From Acidimicrobiales bacterium (GTDB lineage: Bacteria > Actinomycetota > Acidimicrobiia > Acidimicrobiales > SZUA-35), in assembly GCA_020630065.1 (NCBI GenBank), contig JAHDCC010000002.1:113646-177645 (forward strand): DNA of 64,000 bases, given 5' to 3'. The notes under the pieces were generated by a model. It saw only the letters and a list, made by a program, of their open reading frames with translations. It was not told the origin of the DNA and did no database searches. The translations under genes and the position numbers were made by a program. Position 1 is the first letter of the stretch. Each line of letters begins with the position of its first letter. Shown in pieces: positions 49,562-59,532 of this stretch.

Positions 49562-52468
49562 GTGCCAGCAAAAGTCCGTGTTTATGAACTAGCACGAGAG
49601 ATGGGCCTCTCAAACAAAGAAGTGATTGACCTCTGCAACTCGTTAGGAGTTGGAGTAAAGAGCCATTCATCTTCCATAGTGGACGCCCAGGCTGACCGCG
49701 TCCGTCGCAAAGCCGAACGAGAAGGCCTCATACGAGAGCCAGCCGAAGATGAAGTCGAAGAGCCAGCACCGGCCAAGAAGGCGCCGAAGCCGACGCCTAA
49801 GCCTGCTACTCCAGCAAAGAAAGCGGCACCGGCTCCAGCTCCGGCGACGCCCGCTGAACCCAAACCGGCACCGCCAGCGAAACCGGTGAGTTCTGCGAGT
49901 AAGGTCGTCTCCTCTGGCAGTAACCCAGGTTCGGCCCCAATTCCGCCTCCACCGCCTGCGATCAAGGCATCTGCACCCCAGCCTCCGAGTCGACCAGTTC
50001 AGGCTCCTGTCGAGCCTCCTGCGCCTGCTCCGGCGAAGAGTGAGGCTCCTCCGGTCAAGAAGGCCCCTGCGCCCGCAGAAGCTACTCCTGAAGCTCCAAA
50101 GGTCGAGAAAGTCGAACCTGAGGCAAAAGCGCCTGAAGCTCCGGTCGAGGAAACATCAAAGAAGCCGGAAGCTAAGCCCGAGTCGAAAGCTACGTCCGAC
50201 CCGAAGGCCAAGCCCGAAACGAAAGCTAAACCAGAAGCAGGAACTAAACCAAAGGGACAGGCTCCGAAAAGCCCGGCTCCTAAAGGTAAAGGCAGTAAGC
50301 CGATTCCTCCTCCTCCCGGACCTCCTCGCGGCCGGGGTGGTAAACCGATTCCTCCTCCCCCTGGTGGCGGGCAAAGTCGTAAAGCTGCACCCAGCGGTGG
50401 CCCTAACCGCGGCGGCGGTGGTTCTAACTATCGCGGTGGCCCAAACCGAGGTGGCGGAAACCAAAACCGACCAGCAGCAGCATCTCCCGGTGGTCCTAAC
50501 CGAAGCGGTCCGGCTCCCGGTGGCGGCGGTCCAGCAAACCGCGGCCGTGGCGGCCCGAATCGTGGCGGCCCTAACCGAGGCCCCGGCAACCGAGGTCGCA
50601 GCCGTCGAAAGAGTCGACGACGTTCACGCGACGAACTTACCCCAATGGTGGTGCAGTCCTACTCGTCTGAAGACGCGCCAGTACCTACCGGTACCGTCAT
50701 CATCGAGCGGGCTTCAACCGCCCAAGACCTTGGTCCAAAACTAAACCGTACAGCGGTCGACGTTGTTCGTTGTTTGCTGACCAACGGTGAAATGGTGACG
50801 GCTACCCAGTCGCTGACCGACGAAATGATTGAGATGTTCGCCGCAGACGTCGGCGTAGAGATCAAGCTGATCAATCCCGGTGAAGAACAAGAAGTCGAAC
50901 TTCGTAAATTGTTGGAAGTCGAAGAGGTTGAAGACACCTCAGGTCTTCCACTTCGGCCACCGGTCATCACTGTTATGGGTCACGTCGACCATGGTAAAAC
51001 ACTGCTCTTGGACCGCATCCGTTCGGCAAACGTCGTAGCGGGCGAAGCTGGTGGCATCACCCAGCACATCGGTGCATACCAAATTACTCACGACGACAAG
51101 TTGATCACATTCCTCGACACCCCCGGCCACGAGGCGTTCACCGCCATGCGTGCCCGTGGAGCCGACGCCACCGACATCGTGGTGCTGGTAGTGGCTGCCG
51201 ATGACGGTGTTATGCCTCAGACGTTAGAAGCTCTCGATCACGCTAAAGCTGCTGAAGTCCCAATCATCGTGGCCATCAACAAGATGGACCGCGAGGGTGC
51301 AAACCCAGACCGCGTGATGACACAGCTCTCAGAGCGTGGGCTCGTTCCTGAAAGTTGGGGCGGAGACACCATTATGGTGCCGACCTCGGCAATGAACGGC
51401 GACGGTATTGATGACCTCATCGACAACTTGCTCCTAATCGCTGAAGTCGAAGACCTTCGAGCCACCGACGAAGATCGAGCAGCCGGTTCGGTACTTGAAT
51501 CTAACCTCGACATCGGCCGTGGCCCAGTCGCTACCGTTCTCGTCGAACGTGGAACACTACGGGTCGGAGATCCGCTAGTAACCGGAGCATCTTGGGGACG
51601 AATTCGTGCTTTGATCAATGATCGAGGCGAAAACGTTACCGAAGCTGGCCCATCCACACCGGTCCAGGTACTTGGTCTAAGCGATGTTGCCGAAGCTGGC
51701 GACACGTTTATCGTTGCTCCGAATGAGAAAGTCGCCGCCAAGGTTGCTTCCACTCGAGAACACTGGATGCGTTTGTCGAGCCTCGGAATCAACGCAGCCG
51801 CCGGCTCCGGCGGAGCGAAGCTCGAAGATATCTTCCGTCAAATCCAGGCTGGCGAAAAAGCCACACTCAACCTGATTGTCAAAGCAGACGTAAACGGCTC
51901 GCTAGAAGCCGTAACCGACAGTCTTAAGAAGATGGAACGTGACGAAGTCAAACTGGCGTTTGTCCTTCGAGGTGTCGGTGGAATCACCGAGAACGACGTC
52001 CAGCTTGCCGCTGCATCGAACGCAACCATCTTAGGTTTCAATGTTCGGCCCGACAGAAAAGCTCGAGAACTCGCTGATCAAGAAAAAGTGGAGGTCCGTA
52101 ACTACGAGATCATCTACAAACTTCTCGAAGACATCGAAAAAGCGATGCTCGGTATGTTGGAGCCGGAATACGAAGAAGTCATCACCGGTGATGCTGAGGT
52201 TCGAGAAATATTCCGAGTTCCAAAAATCGGGGCAATCGCCGGTTGTATGGTCACCAACGGAGTTATTACCCGCGGTTCCAAAGTACGTTTCCTTCGAGAG
52301 GGAACGATCATTTGGAAGGGCTCACTGCAATCACTTCGCCGCTTCAAAGACGACGTCAAAGAGGTGGCATCCGGTTTCGAGTGTGGCATCGGCTTGTCGG
52401 ATTTCCAGGACCTTAAGGAAGGCGACATCATCGAAACGTTCGAAGAACGAGAGATCCCCCGCGAATAA
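49562..52468 (+). CDS. infB: Translation initiation factor IF-2
   Basis: IF-2 brings initiator tRNA to the 30S subunit. The start is taken at the GTG (49562), giving the canonical [20 protein letters not shown] opening; a further upstream frame adds 10 residues. Residues about 60-365 are low-complexity: first Pro/Ala/Lys-rich, then a Gly/Arg/Asn/Pro block with repeated GGPNRGG. The GTPase has [22 protein letters not shown] and NKMD, followed by domains II, III and IV. The total of about 968 residues is long compared with Bacillus IF-2 (about 716) but normal for actinobacteria. Confidence 0.98.
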   Translation: MPAKVRVYELAREMGLSNKEVIDLCNSLGVGVKSHSSSIVDAQADRVRRKAEREGLIREPAEDEVEEPAPAKKAPKPTPKPATPAKKAAPAPAPATPAEPKPAPPAKPVSSASKVVSSGSNPGSAPIPPPPPAIKASAPQPPSRPVQAPVEPPAPAPAKSEAPPVKKAPAPAEATPEAPKVEKVEPEAKAPEAPVEETSKKPEAKPESKATSDPKAKPETKAKPEAGTKPKGQAPKSPAPKGKGSKPIPPPPGPPRGRGGKPIPPPPGGGQSRKAAPSGGPNRGGGGSNYRGGPNRGGGNQNRPAAASPGGPNRSGPAPGGGGPANRGRGGPNRGGPNRGPGNRGRSRRKSRRRSRDELTPMVVQSYSSEDAPVPTGTVIIERASTAQDLGPKLNRTAVDVVRCLLTNGEMVTATQSLTDEMIEMFAADVGVEIKLINPGEEQEVELRKLLEVEEVEDTSGLPLRPPVITVMGHVDHGKTLLLDRIRSANVVAGEAGGITQHIGAYQITHDDKLITFLDTPGHEAFTAMRARGADATDIVVLVVAADDGVMPQTLEALDHAKAAEVPIIVAINKMDREGANPDRVMTQLSERGLVPESWGGDTIMVPTSAMNGDGIDDLIDNLLLIAEVEDLRATDEDRAAGSVLESNLDIGRGPVATVLVERGTLRVGDPLVTGASWGRIRALINDRGENVTEAGPSTPVQVLGLSDVAEAGDTFIVAPNEKVAAKVASTREHWMRLSSLGINAAAGSGGAKLEDIFRQIQAGEKATLNLIVKADVNGSLEAVTDSLKKMERDEVKLAFVLRGVGGITENDVQLAAASNATILGFNVRPDRKARELADQEKVEVRNYEIIYKLLEDIEKAMLGMLEPEYEEVITGDAEVREIFRVPKIGAIAGCMVTNGVITRGSKVRFLREGTIIWKGSLQSLRRFKDDVKEVASGFECGIGLSDFQDLKEGDIIETFEEREIPRE

Positions 52469-52920
52469 TGGGTAAACGTTCTCGGCCACCTCGTCGAACA
52501 CGCCCTGCAACGCAGCGACACTATCAACGAACAGCTCGGCTCAATCCTCTTATCCAAGAGATTGTTGCCGAGTACTTCGAAGATGTTGAAGATGACCGGC
52601 TTGGTCTGCTTACCATCACCGGAGTCGAAGTAGACGCTGACCTAAACGTGGCCCAAGTGTTCGTTTCGAATCTGGATGCCGATATGGCAGCAGAAACCGA
52701 CTTCGATGACCAACGGGACCAAGATGTACTAGAGGCGCTCGAGGAACATCAACGAGAAGTTCGTCTAGCTGTAGCTCGCAGCGCCCGGCTGCGGAAAACC
52801 CCCAATATCGTGTTTGGGTTCGACCCTGCGGTGCGCGCAGGAGCAAAAATGGACCAGTTGTTGAGCGAGATTCAGCGCTCCGATTCCGGTTCTGCGACGG
52901 ACGTTGGCGAAGAGGAATAA
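52468..52920 (+). CDS. rbfA: Ribosome-binding factor A
   Basis: RbfA is a KH-fold factor that binds 16S rRNA near the 5' helix during cold or late 30S maturation. The 150-residue protein has LNPLIQEIVAEYFEDVED, LLTITGVEVDADLNVAQVFVS and PNIVFGFDPAVRAGAKMDQLL. Basic N-terminus. ATG overlaps the infB stop by 1 bp. truB starts 2 bp after its stop. Confidence 0.96.
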   Translation: MGKRSRPPRRTRPATQRHYQRTARLNPLIQEIVAEYFEDVEDDRLGLLTITGVEVDADLNVAQVFVSNLDADMAAETDFDDQRDQDVLEALEEHQREVRLAVARSARLRKTPNIVFGFDPAVRAGAKMDQLLSEIQRSDSGSATDVGEEE

Positions 52921-52922
52921 CT

Positions 52923-53798
52923 GTGGGTCGGCGCCGGTCCAGAAAGCCAGATTCGGGTGTTAGCGGCTGCATTATCTGTAACAAACCCGCCGGGATCACA
53001 AGCCATGGTGTCGTAGACGTCGTACGCAAATCTCTGGGTACCAGCAAAGTCGGGCATGCCGGAACCCTTGACCCTGACGCCACCGGGGTGCTCGTTATCG
53101 GTGTCGGAGCAGGAACTAAACTGCTGCAATTCGTTACCGGCGTAGATAAACGCTACGTCGGCGAAATAACGTTCGGCACTGAAACGTCGACTCTAGATGC
53201 TGCGGGCGAGGTCACCGCTACCTATGAAATGTCTGTCCTGCCAGCCGAGGTGCAAATCGCTGCCGATAGTTACGTCGGAGACATAGAGCAGATCCCGCCG
53301 ATGGTTTCAGCTGTTCGAGTGAACGGAAAGCGGCTTCATCAGCTGGCTCGAGAGGGAATAGAGGTTGAACGTAAACCTCGCCCGGTCTCGGTCTTCGAGT
53401 TTACTACCTCGCCAACGACAGACAAGAATATCTACAACGCCGAGATTCACTGCTCTTCGGGGACCTACGTTCGTACATTGGCGGCTGATGTCGGCACATC
53501 GTTGGGCGGTGGCGCTCACCTTAGTGGTTTAAAACGAACCTCTGTAGGGCCGTTTCTGTTGGAAGAGGCCTGCGAGATGGAAGAGCTAGTGATGCTTGAC
53601 CATAGTGAGCTGCTTCGAGGGATGGCGGTCCTCCACGTCGAAGATGACATCGCTCGACAGGTAAGAAACGGTAGGCCGCTCGGTCCGTCAGCGGGAACAG
53701 GTCGGCTAGCGATTAAAGATAGCGATGATACGTTGTTAGCCGTCTACCATGTCATTAATGGTGAACTCCGGCCTGCGAAAGTCTTGGCCGGCAACTAG
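52923..53798 (+). CDS. truB: tRNA pseudouridine-55 synthase TruB
   Basis: TruB forms pseudouridine at position 55 of the T-loop of most tRNAs. The 291 residues include GHAGTLDPDATGVLVI with the catalytic Asp50, KRYVGEITFGTETST, and VSAVRVNGKRLHQLAREG, plus a C-terminal PUA-like part. GTG start, 2 bp after rbfA. The order infB-rbfA-truB-ribF is standard. Confidence 0.97.
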   Translation: MGRRRSRKPDSGVSGCIICNKPAGITSHGVVDVVRKSLGTSKVGHAGTLDPDATGVLVIGVGAGTKLLQFVTGVDKRYVGEITFGTETSTLDAAGEVTATYEMSVLPAEVQIAADSYVGDIEQIPPMVSAVRVNGKRLHQLAREGIEVERKPRPVSVFEFTTSPTTDKNIYNAEIHCSSGTYVRTLAADVGTSLGGGAHLSGLKRTSVGPFLLEEACEMEELVMLDHSELLRGMAVLHVEDDIARQVRNGRPLGPSAGTGRLAIKDSDDTLLAVYHVINGELRPAKVLAGN

Positions 53799-53811
53799 TG
53801 GAAGTCAGCAA

Positions 53812-54765
53812 ATGAGGGTCGTCTCTGATCTAACGAACTGTAATACGTCGGGCGATGGTCACGTTGTGGCGATCGGCGTTTATGACGGGGTGCATTTAGG
53901 GCACCGGTCGGTTATCGACCTGGCGCGACGTGCAGCGTCAATCCGGGGCGAGGGGGATGTCAAAACGGCTGTGGTCACGTTCGAACCCCATCCGGCATAT
54001 GTGCTTCGTTCCGATAATGCCCCGAAACTTTTGACGACGTTAGAACATAAATTGGAATTGTTGGAATCGGCCGGGGTGGACACCACCGTCGTAGTTCCCT
54101 TCGACCATCAACGGGCTGCTGAAACGCCGGAAGAGTTCGTACAGTCGGTTCTCGTCGACTGCCTTCGTGCTCAACTTGTTGTGGTTGGTCACGATTTTCA
54201 TTTTGGAGCCAAACGAGCAGGTAACGTCGAAGTTCTTACCAAACTTGGTTTGACGCACGGTTTCGATGTTGAAGGTCTAAGGCTGTTGCCTCGTACCGAT
54301 GGCCCGGTGGAACCGATCTCTTCCACCGCTGTTCGGCGGGCGCTTGCGGGTGGAAACGTTGCTATCGCCGCAGACATGTTGGGCCGGAATCATGAAGTGT
54401 GGGGTACGGTCGTTCACGGTGATCAGCGTGGCCGTCAGATCGGTTTCCCCACGGCCAATATCGCGGTTGGTTCGATGTATGCGGTTCCCGCTGATGCCGT
54501 CTACGCCGGTTGGTATGTGCGTCCCGATGGGAGCAGATGGCCAACGGCGATAAATGTTGGTAAGCGGCCAACGTTTTATCAAAACGCTGAACACTCGGTT
54601 GTCGAAGCCCACCTGATCGGTTTCGATGGTCAACTTTATGATGAACTGGCGCGTGTTGAGTTTGTGCAATTACTACGTTCCGAACAGCGGTTTGACGGGA
54701 TCGAAGCGCTGGTCGCTCAACTCCGTGTCGATGTTGAGCGGGCCACAAGCGTACTGAAAAGTTAA
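53812..54765 (+). CDS. ribF: Bifunctional riboflavin kinase / FMN adenylyltransferase
   Basis: RibF makes FMN and FAD from riboflavin and ATP. The 317-residue protein has the nucleotidyltransferase motif GVYDGVHLGHRSVID and the ISSTAVRRAL part in the first half, and the riboflavin kinase motif GRQIGFPTANI in the second. The ATG at 53812 is used; upstream in-frame codons overlap truB. Last gene of the nusA-ribF housekeeping run. Confidence 0.97.
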   Translation: MRVVSDLTNCNTSGDGHVVAIGVYDGVHLGHRSVIDLARRAASIRGEGDVKTAVVTFEPHPAYVLRSDNAPKLLTTLEHKLELLESAGVDTTVVVPFDHQRAAETPEEFVQSVLVDCLRAQLVVVGHDFHFGAKRAGNVEVLTKLGLTHGFDVEGLRLLPRTDGPVEPISSTAVRRALAGGNVAIAADMLGRNHEVWGTVVHGDQRGRQIGFPTANIAVGSMYAVPADAVYAGWYVRPDGSRWPTAINVGKRPTFYQNAEHSVVEAHLIGFDGQLYDELARVEFVQLLRSEQRFDGIEALVAQLRVDVERATSVLKS

Positions 54766-54822
54766 GAAGTCCCGAGCGTAAATTACGACGCAGTCGTTGT
54801 CGAACCGAAGTACTCTGACCGG

Positions 54823-56103
54823 GTGGACGCTTCTCAATCCGACATACCCGTCAATCGATCCCGGTTGCAACGCAAAACGCTTTGGGTTCTCTTTGTGGTT
54901 TCAGGGGCTTCCCGCGGCGGGTTGGCGATCATTTTTGCCGTTTCAGCCTTGTTGGTGGGGGAGATCTTGAACTCTGAACGGTGGACGGGTAGCGCCTTGG
55001 CGGTTGCTACCGCAGGGTCTGCCATCAGTTCGACTCCGTTGAGTTCTGTGATGAATCGTTATGGCCGTCGAACTGGCATGGTCGCAGGGTTTGTCGTCGC
55101 TTTAGCTGGGTGTGGGGTCGCAGCTTTTGGTGGACAACGATCGAGCATCGTAGCGTTGTTGGTTGGTTTGTTTCTAGTCGGAGTTGGTTTGGCGGCTGCT
55201 AGTTTGGCGAGATACGCAGCAGCAGACTTAGCCGACCCTAAGAACAAGGCAAAAGCGATCAGTTCAGTTGTGTTTGCATCAACGATCGGTGCAGTTGGGG
55301 GTCCGACCCTGGTTGGGCTTAGTAACCGGTTTGGCGCAGCGTTAGGGCTAAGCGAACTTATCGGGGCGTTCCTGTTCGGTGCTTTTTTCTTTGCGGCGGC
55401 GGCTGCTATTACCTGGATGTTCCTCCGGCCTGATCCGTTGTTAGTGGCTAGGGGAGCTCAGTCGGATAACACAACCACTACGTCGAGTCTCGTCGGTGGG
55501 TTCGCAGCTATTAGCGGTTCTAGTTCAGCCCGCCTAGCTCTTGTTGGCCTGACCATTGCTACTGCGGTGATGGTGATGGTTATGGCGATGACGCCTGTTC
55601 ATATGGTCGCCCACGATCATGGGTTGCAAGACGTTGGTTGGGTGATTTCGGTTCATACCGCTGGGATGTTTGCGTTTGCCCCCATCGCCGGGTACGTGTC
55701 CGACACCTTTGGGCGTCGACCAACGTTGGGTGTTGCCAGCGTTCTCTTGGTTCTGGCGACGTCGCTCACAGCCCTGGCAGGGGATGCTCCGCTGCCCCTA
55801 CTCTTTGCCGGATTGTTCCTGTTGGGGCTTGGTTGGAGTTTTGGTTTTGTTGCTGCGAGTGCGCTTCTTAGCGAATCAATTCTCGATCAGACTAGGCGTA
55901 CGGCCGCCCAGGGGGCTGCCGATCTTTTAGCTGCTGTTGCGGGTGGTGTAGCTGCGTTGGCGTCTGGGTTTGTCGTGTCGATGACGGGATATCACGTCCT
56001 GTCGATGGTTGGCATTGTGTTGTCGGGATTGCTCGCAGTGTGTCTGGTGCTGGAACGTCAGCGCCGGGTTGGGGAGCCCCAAGACCTTGCTGCGGTAGTT
56101 TAG
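54823..56103 (+). CDS. MFS transporter
   Basis: A 426-residue protein with about 12 hydrophobic segments in two halves. MFS marks are NRYGRRTGM in the loop between helices two and three and the corresponding DTFGRRPTLG in the second half. The direction and substrate cannot be told from sequence; the general pattern resembles drug:H+ antiporters of the DHA1 type. GTG start. It converges on the mutarotase gene with a 4-bp overlap of the 3' ends. Confidence 0.9.
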   Translation: MDASQSDIPVNRSRLQRKTLWVLFVVSGASRGGLAIIFAVSALLVGEILNSERWTGSALAVATAGSAISSTPLSSVMNRYGRRTGMVAGFVVALAGCGVAAFGGQRSSIVALLVGLFLVGVGLAAASLARYAAADLADPKNKAKAISSVVFASTIGAVGGPTLVGLSNRFGAALGLSELIGAFLFGAFFFAAAAAITWMFLRPDPLLVARGAQSDNTTTTSSLVGGFAAISGSSSARLALVGLTIATAVMVMVMAMTPVHMVAHDHGLQDVGWVISVHTAGMFAFAPIAGYVSDTFGRRPTLGVASVLLVLATSLTALAGDAPLPLLFAGLFLLGLGWSFGFVAASALLSESILDQTRRTAAQGAADLLAAVAGGVAALASGFVVSMTGYHVLSMVGIVLSGLLAVCLVLERQRRVGEPQDLAAVV

Positions 56104-56897
56104 GTCGTTGCCGGTTGGCTGAATAGGATTGAAGTTTTGAGTTCTAGTTGTTGGCCCGCTTCGAAGATGTTTGGTGATTGGTTGGCTTCATTGGGGGGTC
56201 CTGTCTGGGGTTCGACGCAGGTGGCATCGGACGGTTCTGTGTAGATGACCCAGTGATCGGTAGAAGCTGAAATGGTTGCTTCGAGCTGATTCCATCTAAG
56301 GACTGGATCGGCTGCTAGTGAACGAAAGCAGTTGTCCCAGGGCGGATCTGACGGTGCTTGGGTTCGACCAGTTGGTATTTCTCGCTGATCTAGTTCGTAC
56401 ATTTCAGCGGCTTCGAAGATGAGTGAAAGTTCGTCTTGGTTGGTTAGTCGCTGGTTAAACCACGGGTGAAATCCGATGGATAAAGGTTGGCGTTCAGAGG
56501 CGGTGGCGGTGAGTGAAAGTTCGATTCGACTTGGGAAGACCTCTACATGTTGGGTCGCCATACCTTTCCACGGCCATGGTTTGGTGAATTCCCATTGGGT
56601 AGTGCAGCTGGTGTTTGTTGTGGCCACGATGCGCCAAGGTTGGAGGTAGCCGTAACCGTGAATTGCGTGTGGCCCTAGGGTGGGCGGAAGTTTGTGGATA
56701 GTTCCGTCGATGTCGATAGTTCCGTCAGCTATTCGTCCAGCAAAGGGGACCATGGGGTAACAACCCCACCCCATCGGGTCCGGTGTTTGGGGTCGGAGGA
56801 GTTCGTGGCTGTATGCCTGTATCGATTGCACTCGGCCACCGTCGTTGGGGGCAATGGTGGCTTCAACGTTTTCGGAGGTGATCGTGATTGTGCTCAT
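56100..56897 (-). CDS. galM: Aldose 1-epimerase (mutarotase)
   Basis: A 265-residue galactose mutarotase-like protein that interconverts alpha and beta anomers of aldoses. The catalytic histidines are in GPHAIHGYG and GFHPWFN, and the catalytic base candidate is Glu in NIFEAGQ near the C-terminus. The ATG at 56897 overlaps the ROK gene stop (ATGA), so the two are co-transcribed. In this setting it probably supplies alpha-D-xylose to xylose isomerase. It is shorter than the E. coli GalM (346), closer to YihR/YeaD-like forms. Confidence 0.88.
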   Translation of the reverse strand: MSTITITSENVEATIAPNDGGRVQSIQAYSHELLRPQTPDPMGWGCYPMVPFAGRIADGTIDIDGTIHKLPPTLGPHAIHGYGYLQPWRIVATTNTSCTTQWEFTKPWPWKGMATQHVEVFPSRIELSLTATASERQPLSIGFHPWFNQRLTNQDELSLIFEAAEMYELDQREIPTGRTQAPSDPPWDNCFRSLAADPVLRWNQLEATISASTDHWVIYTEPSDATCVEPQTGPPNEANQSPNIFEAGQQLELKTSILFSQPATT

Positions 56898-58141
56898 CGG
56901 TCGGTTGCTTGTAGTTCGGATGCTGAAATACGGGCGTCGATTGCTTGAGGGAGCGTGGCGAATGCGTGGTCCCAAGCGAATTCTGCTGCGCCTTGTAGCT
57001 GTGCTTTGTCTCTGAGTTCCGATGGGACGACTTCACAGTTTTCAATAATGGCGGGCATCACTCGCTGGTTAAGTTCGGCGTAGAGCGCATTGATTACGTA
57101 GGGGTAGGCGGGGCCGAGAAAACCTCCGAGAATAATCATTTGAGGGTTTAGTACGCTGATGATTCCAGCGAGTCCTACGCCTAACCAATGGCCATGGACT
57201 TCATAGGCCTTTAGTGTTTTGTCGTCGCCTTGAGCTGCGTTTGTGAGTGAGTCGGCGACGGCCTGATATGTGAATGGTTGGTCGCTGCCTATTCGTTCGA
57301 TTAGCGCTTCGGATCCGATGACGGTTTCCCAGCATCCGATTGCCCCGCATCGGCAGGTGCGCCCTTTTTGTTCGACCGGAAGGTGGCCTACTTCTCCTGC
57401 GAGGCCTCTGGTGCCAGAAAGTAAGGTTCCGTCCGAAATGATGCCGCCACCGATTCCGATGTCGGCTGATACGAACAAGATGTTGTTGATACCGGTTGCC
57501 GCTCCTCGGCGTTGTTCCGCTAGAGCTCCAAGGTCGGCTTCGTTTCGGATCGATATTGCGGTCGATGCGGATAGCTTTTCGTGAAGTAATTGACCAAACG
57601 GAACGTTTTCCCATCCGAGGTTGGGTCCAGCGAGTATGACGTTGTTTTCAGGTTCTACTAGGCCGGGTACCGCTATTCCGATTCCGTAGATGTGGGTCTT
57701 GGATGGGATTTCGTTGATGATGGATTCGATGAATTTCGCGAGGTCGGTGGCGACAAGTTCGGGGTGGTTTCGATTTCTGTCTCGCGTGGTGTGGCGGAGT
57801 TTGATAGCTTCACCTCCGATCCCGACAACGGCAACGGCAATCGAATCGACTAAGATCTCGACGCCGATAACTGCGCTGCTTTGATGTGCTGGATGGACGG
57901 TGGGTGAGGGGCGTCCTCGGGAGCCGTTTGATTCGACTACATATTCGGAAACGAGTTCGTTGGTAGTGAGTTCCCCGACGAGCATTCCGACGGTATTGCG
58001 GGACAAGCCGGTTTGGTCGACGATTTCAGATCGGGTAAGTGGGCCTTTAATGTGGACAAGTTTGAGGATGGCTGAAAGATTGTTATGTCGGACTAGTTCG
58101 CTTCTTAGGCCTGATTTGCCAGTTGTCTTTGGTTTGCTCAC
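56894..58141 (-). CDS. ROK-family transcriptional repressor (XylR-type)
   Basis: A 415-residue ROK regulator. The N-terminal winged helix (about 30-75) has GPLTRSEIVDQTGLSRNTVG; the ROK domain follows with GIGIAVPG, the zinc-site motif CRCGAIGCWE, and the GGFLGPAYPYV end. The DxGGT phosphate-binding motif of ROK kinases is absent, so it is a regulator and not a kinase. It is divergent from the xylose importer, and the 183-bp gap holds a perfect palindrome overlapping the importer promoter. By analogy with Bacillus XylR it should repress in the absence of xylose. Confidence 0.93.
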   Translation of the reverse strand: MSKPKTTGKSGLRSELVRHNNLSAILKLVHIKGPLTRSEIVDQTGLSRNTVGMLVGELTTNELVSEYVVESNGSRGRPSPTVHPAHQSSAVIGVEILVDSIAVAVVGIGGEAIKLRHTTRDRNRNHPELVATDLAKFIESIINEIPSKTHIYGIGIAVPGLVEPENNVILAGPNLGWENVPFGQLLHEKLSASTAISIRNEADLGALAEQRRGAATGINNILFVSADIGIGGGIISDGTLLSGTRGLAGEVGHLPVEQKGRTCRCGAIGCWETVIGSEALIERIGSDQPFTYQAVADSLTNAAQGDDKTLKAYEVHGHWLGVGLAGIISVLNPQMIILGGFLGPAYPYVINALYAELNQRVMPAIIENCEVVPSELRDKAQLQGAAEFAWDHAFATLPQAIDARISASELQATDR

Positions 58142-58233
58142 GAGATCTCAATCTAGCTTGTGTTGCGGGTGTAGCACTTTTGGTGGGTTGCTCGACTGCT
58201 TTGTGACGGTTTTCAGATCACGAGTTGTGACTC

Positions 58234-58276
58234 TTGACCAACTCCTCTTAATATGTAATAGTGTATTACATATTAA
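58234..58276 (+). promoter_or_regulatory. xyl promoter with ROK operator palindrome
   Basis: A -35 element TTGACC (58234-58239) and an extended -10, TGTAATAG (58254-58261), are 16 bp apart. A 29-bp perfect palindrome spans 58248-58276: 13-bp arms (58248-58260 and 58264-58276) around GTG. It covers the -10 and the likely start site, so a bound repressor would block RNA polymerase. The xylF start follows 49 bp later. Confidence 0.85.
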
Positions 58277-58324
58277 CGTAGATGGTCTGCTGGCGCCAGG
58301 GCGTCGTGGACAAGGGGAGACATT

Positions 58325-59449
58325 ATGAAAGAACCAAGAACCAAACTATTCGCACTCTTAGCAGGACTTGCCTTAGTTGCCGCCTCGTGCGGAGGCTCAG
58401 CAGAAAGTGATACAACCGGCAGCGATGATACGTCGGGAACCGAGGAAGGCTCAGAGTCAACCGCCGATGGCGATTCTGGGTCAGCTGATGGGGGGTCGGT
58501 CGGATTTATCTTGCCAGACTCGGCATCGTCCGCTCGATGGGAAGCGTTTGATCGGCCACTGATTGAACAGGCCTGTGAAGAGTCTGGAATCGAGTGTGTG
58601 ATCCAAAATGCCGAAGGCGATAAAGACAACATGGCAACTATCGCAGATCAAATGATCGCCGACGGTGTCGCTGTTCTGGCCATCGTAAACCTGGATTCAG
58701 AATCTGGAGCAGCGATTCAAGAAAAAGCATCAGCGGCGGGCGTCAAAAACATCGACTATGACCGGTTAACACTTGGCGGTTCAGCCGATGCCTACGTCTC
58801 ATTCGACAACGTCGCTGTCGGCACAGCACAAGGCGAAGGTCTCATCCAATGTTTTGACGGTGATACCGAAGGCAAAAAGATCATCCAATTGCACGGCTCA
58901 CCGACCGACAACAACGCAACATTGTTTAAGCAGGGCTACCAGGACGCTATCAAGGACGCCGGGTTCGAAACCGTCGGTGAAGAAGCCGTTCCGGACTGGG
59001 ACAATGCCCAGGCAGGAACCATCTTTGAACAGCTTCTAACCAGTGCCTCAGGTGAAGTCGACGGTCTGCTCGCCGCCAACGATGGTGTCTCGCTGGCAGC
59101 TCAAGCGGTACTCGAAGACTCAGGTCTTACCGTTCCGGCGACCGGTCAAGACGCAACGGTCGAAGGACTCAGGGCAATACTCTCTGGCCGGCAGTGTATG
59201 ACGGTATACAAGCCGGTGGTGGAGGAAGCCCAAGGAGCTGTTGCAACAGCGGTAGCACTCTTGAATGGCGACGACATTCCAGCCAACGCCACCATCGATA
59301 ACGAAAACGGAGAAATCCCATACGTCCAAGCCGAGATTCAGTCAATCTTCATTGAGGATGTCAAAGTCCCGGTAGCGGATGGATTTGTATCGGTCGAAGA
59401 GGTCTGTGAAGGACTCGAAGCTGAATGTGAGCAGTACGGCGTCAAATAG
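58325..59449 (+). CDS. xylF: D-xylose-type ABC transporter substrate-binding lipoprotein
   Basis: A 374-residue sugar-binding lipoprotein: signal peptide ending VAASC (Cys22), Ser/Asp/Gly-rich linker, then a PBP1 fold. VGFILPDSASSARWEAFDRPL, IDYDRLTLGGSADAYVSFDN and the GSPTDNNATLFKQGY part match XylF-type proteins. It is the first gene of the xylose importer and is followed by a hairpin, then xylG. Located with xylA and xylB, D-xylose is the likely ligand. Confidence 0.93.
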   Translation: MKEPRTKLFALLAGLALVAASCGGSAESDTTGSDDTSGTEEGSESTADGDSGSADGGSVGFILPDSASSARWEAFDRPLIEQACEESGIECVIQNAEGDKDNMATIADQMIADGVAVLAIVNLDSESGAAIQEKASAAGVKNIDYDRLTLGGSADAYVSFDNVAVGTAQGEGLIQCFDGDTEGKKIIQLHGSPTDNNATLFKQGYQDAIKDAGFETVGEEAVPDWDNAQAGTIFEQLLTSASGEVDGLLAANDGVSLAAQAVLEDSGLTVPATGQDATVEGLRAILSGRQCMTVYKPVVEEAQGAVATAVALLNGDDIPANATIDNENGEIPYVQAEIQSIFIEDVKVPVADGFVSVEEVCEGLEAECEQYGVK

Positions 59450-59464
59450 CCGAGTGTGACACGA

Positions 59465-59506
59465 AGGGTGGGCGTTCCAGAGTTCGATATCTGGTTTGCC
59501 CACCCT
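59465..59506 (+). promoter_or_regulatory. Strong hairpin between xylF and xylG
   Basis: A 9-bp stem (59465-59473 with 59498-59506), a 3x3 internal loop and a 5-bp inner stem (59477-59481 with 59490-59494) with an 8-nt loop. No T-tract follows. It begins 16 bp after the xylF stop and resembles the structures after the other two binding-protein genes in the window. Confidence 0.75.
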
Positions 59507-59532
59507 CAGTATCTACAGGAGAAGTTTAAGCA

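Noticed and set aside
50040-50744. 234-codon plus-strand frame inside infB
   Set aside because: Arises from the repetitive low-complexity codons of the IF-2 N-terminal region; no start signal or motif.
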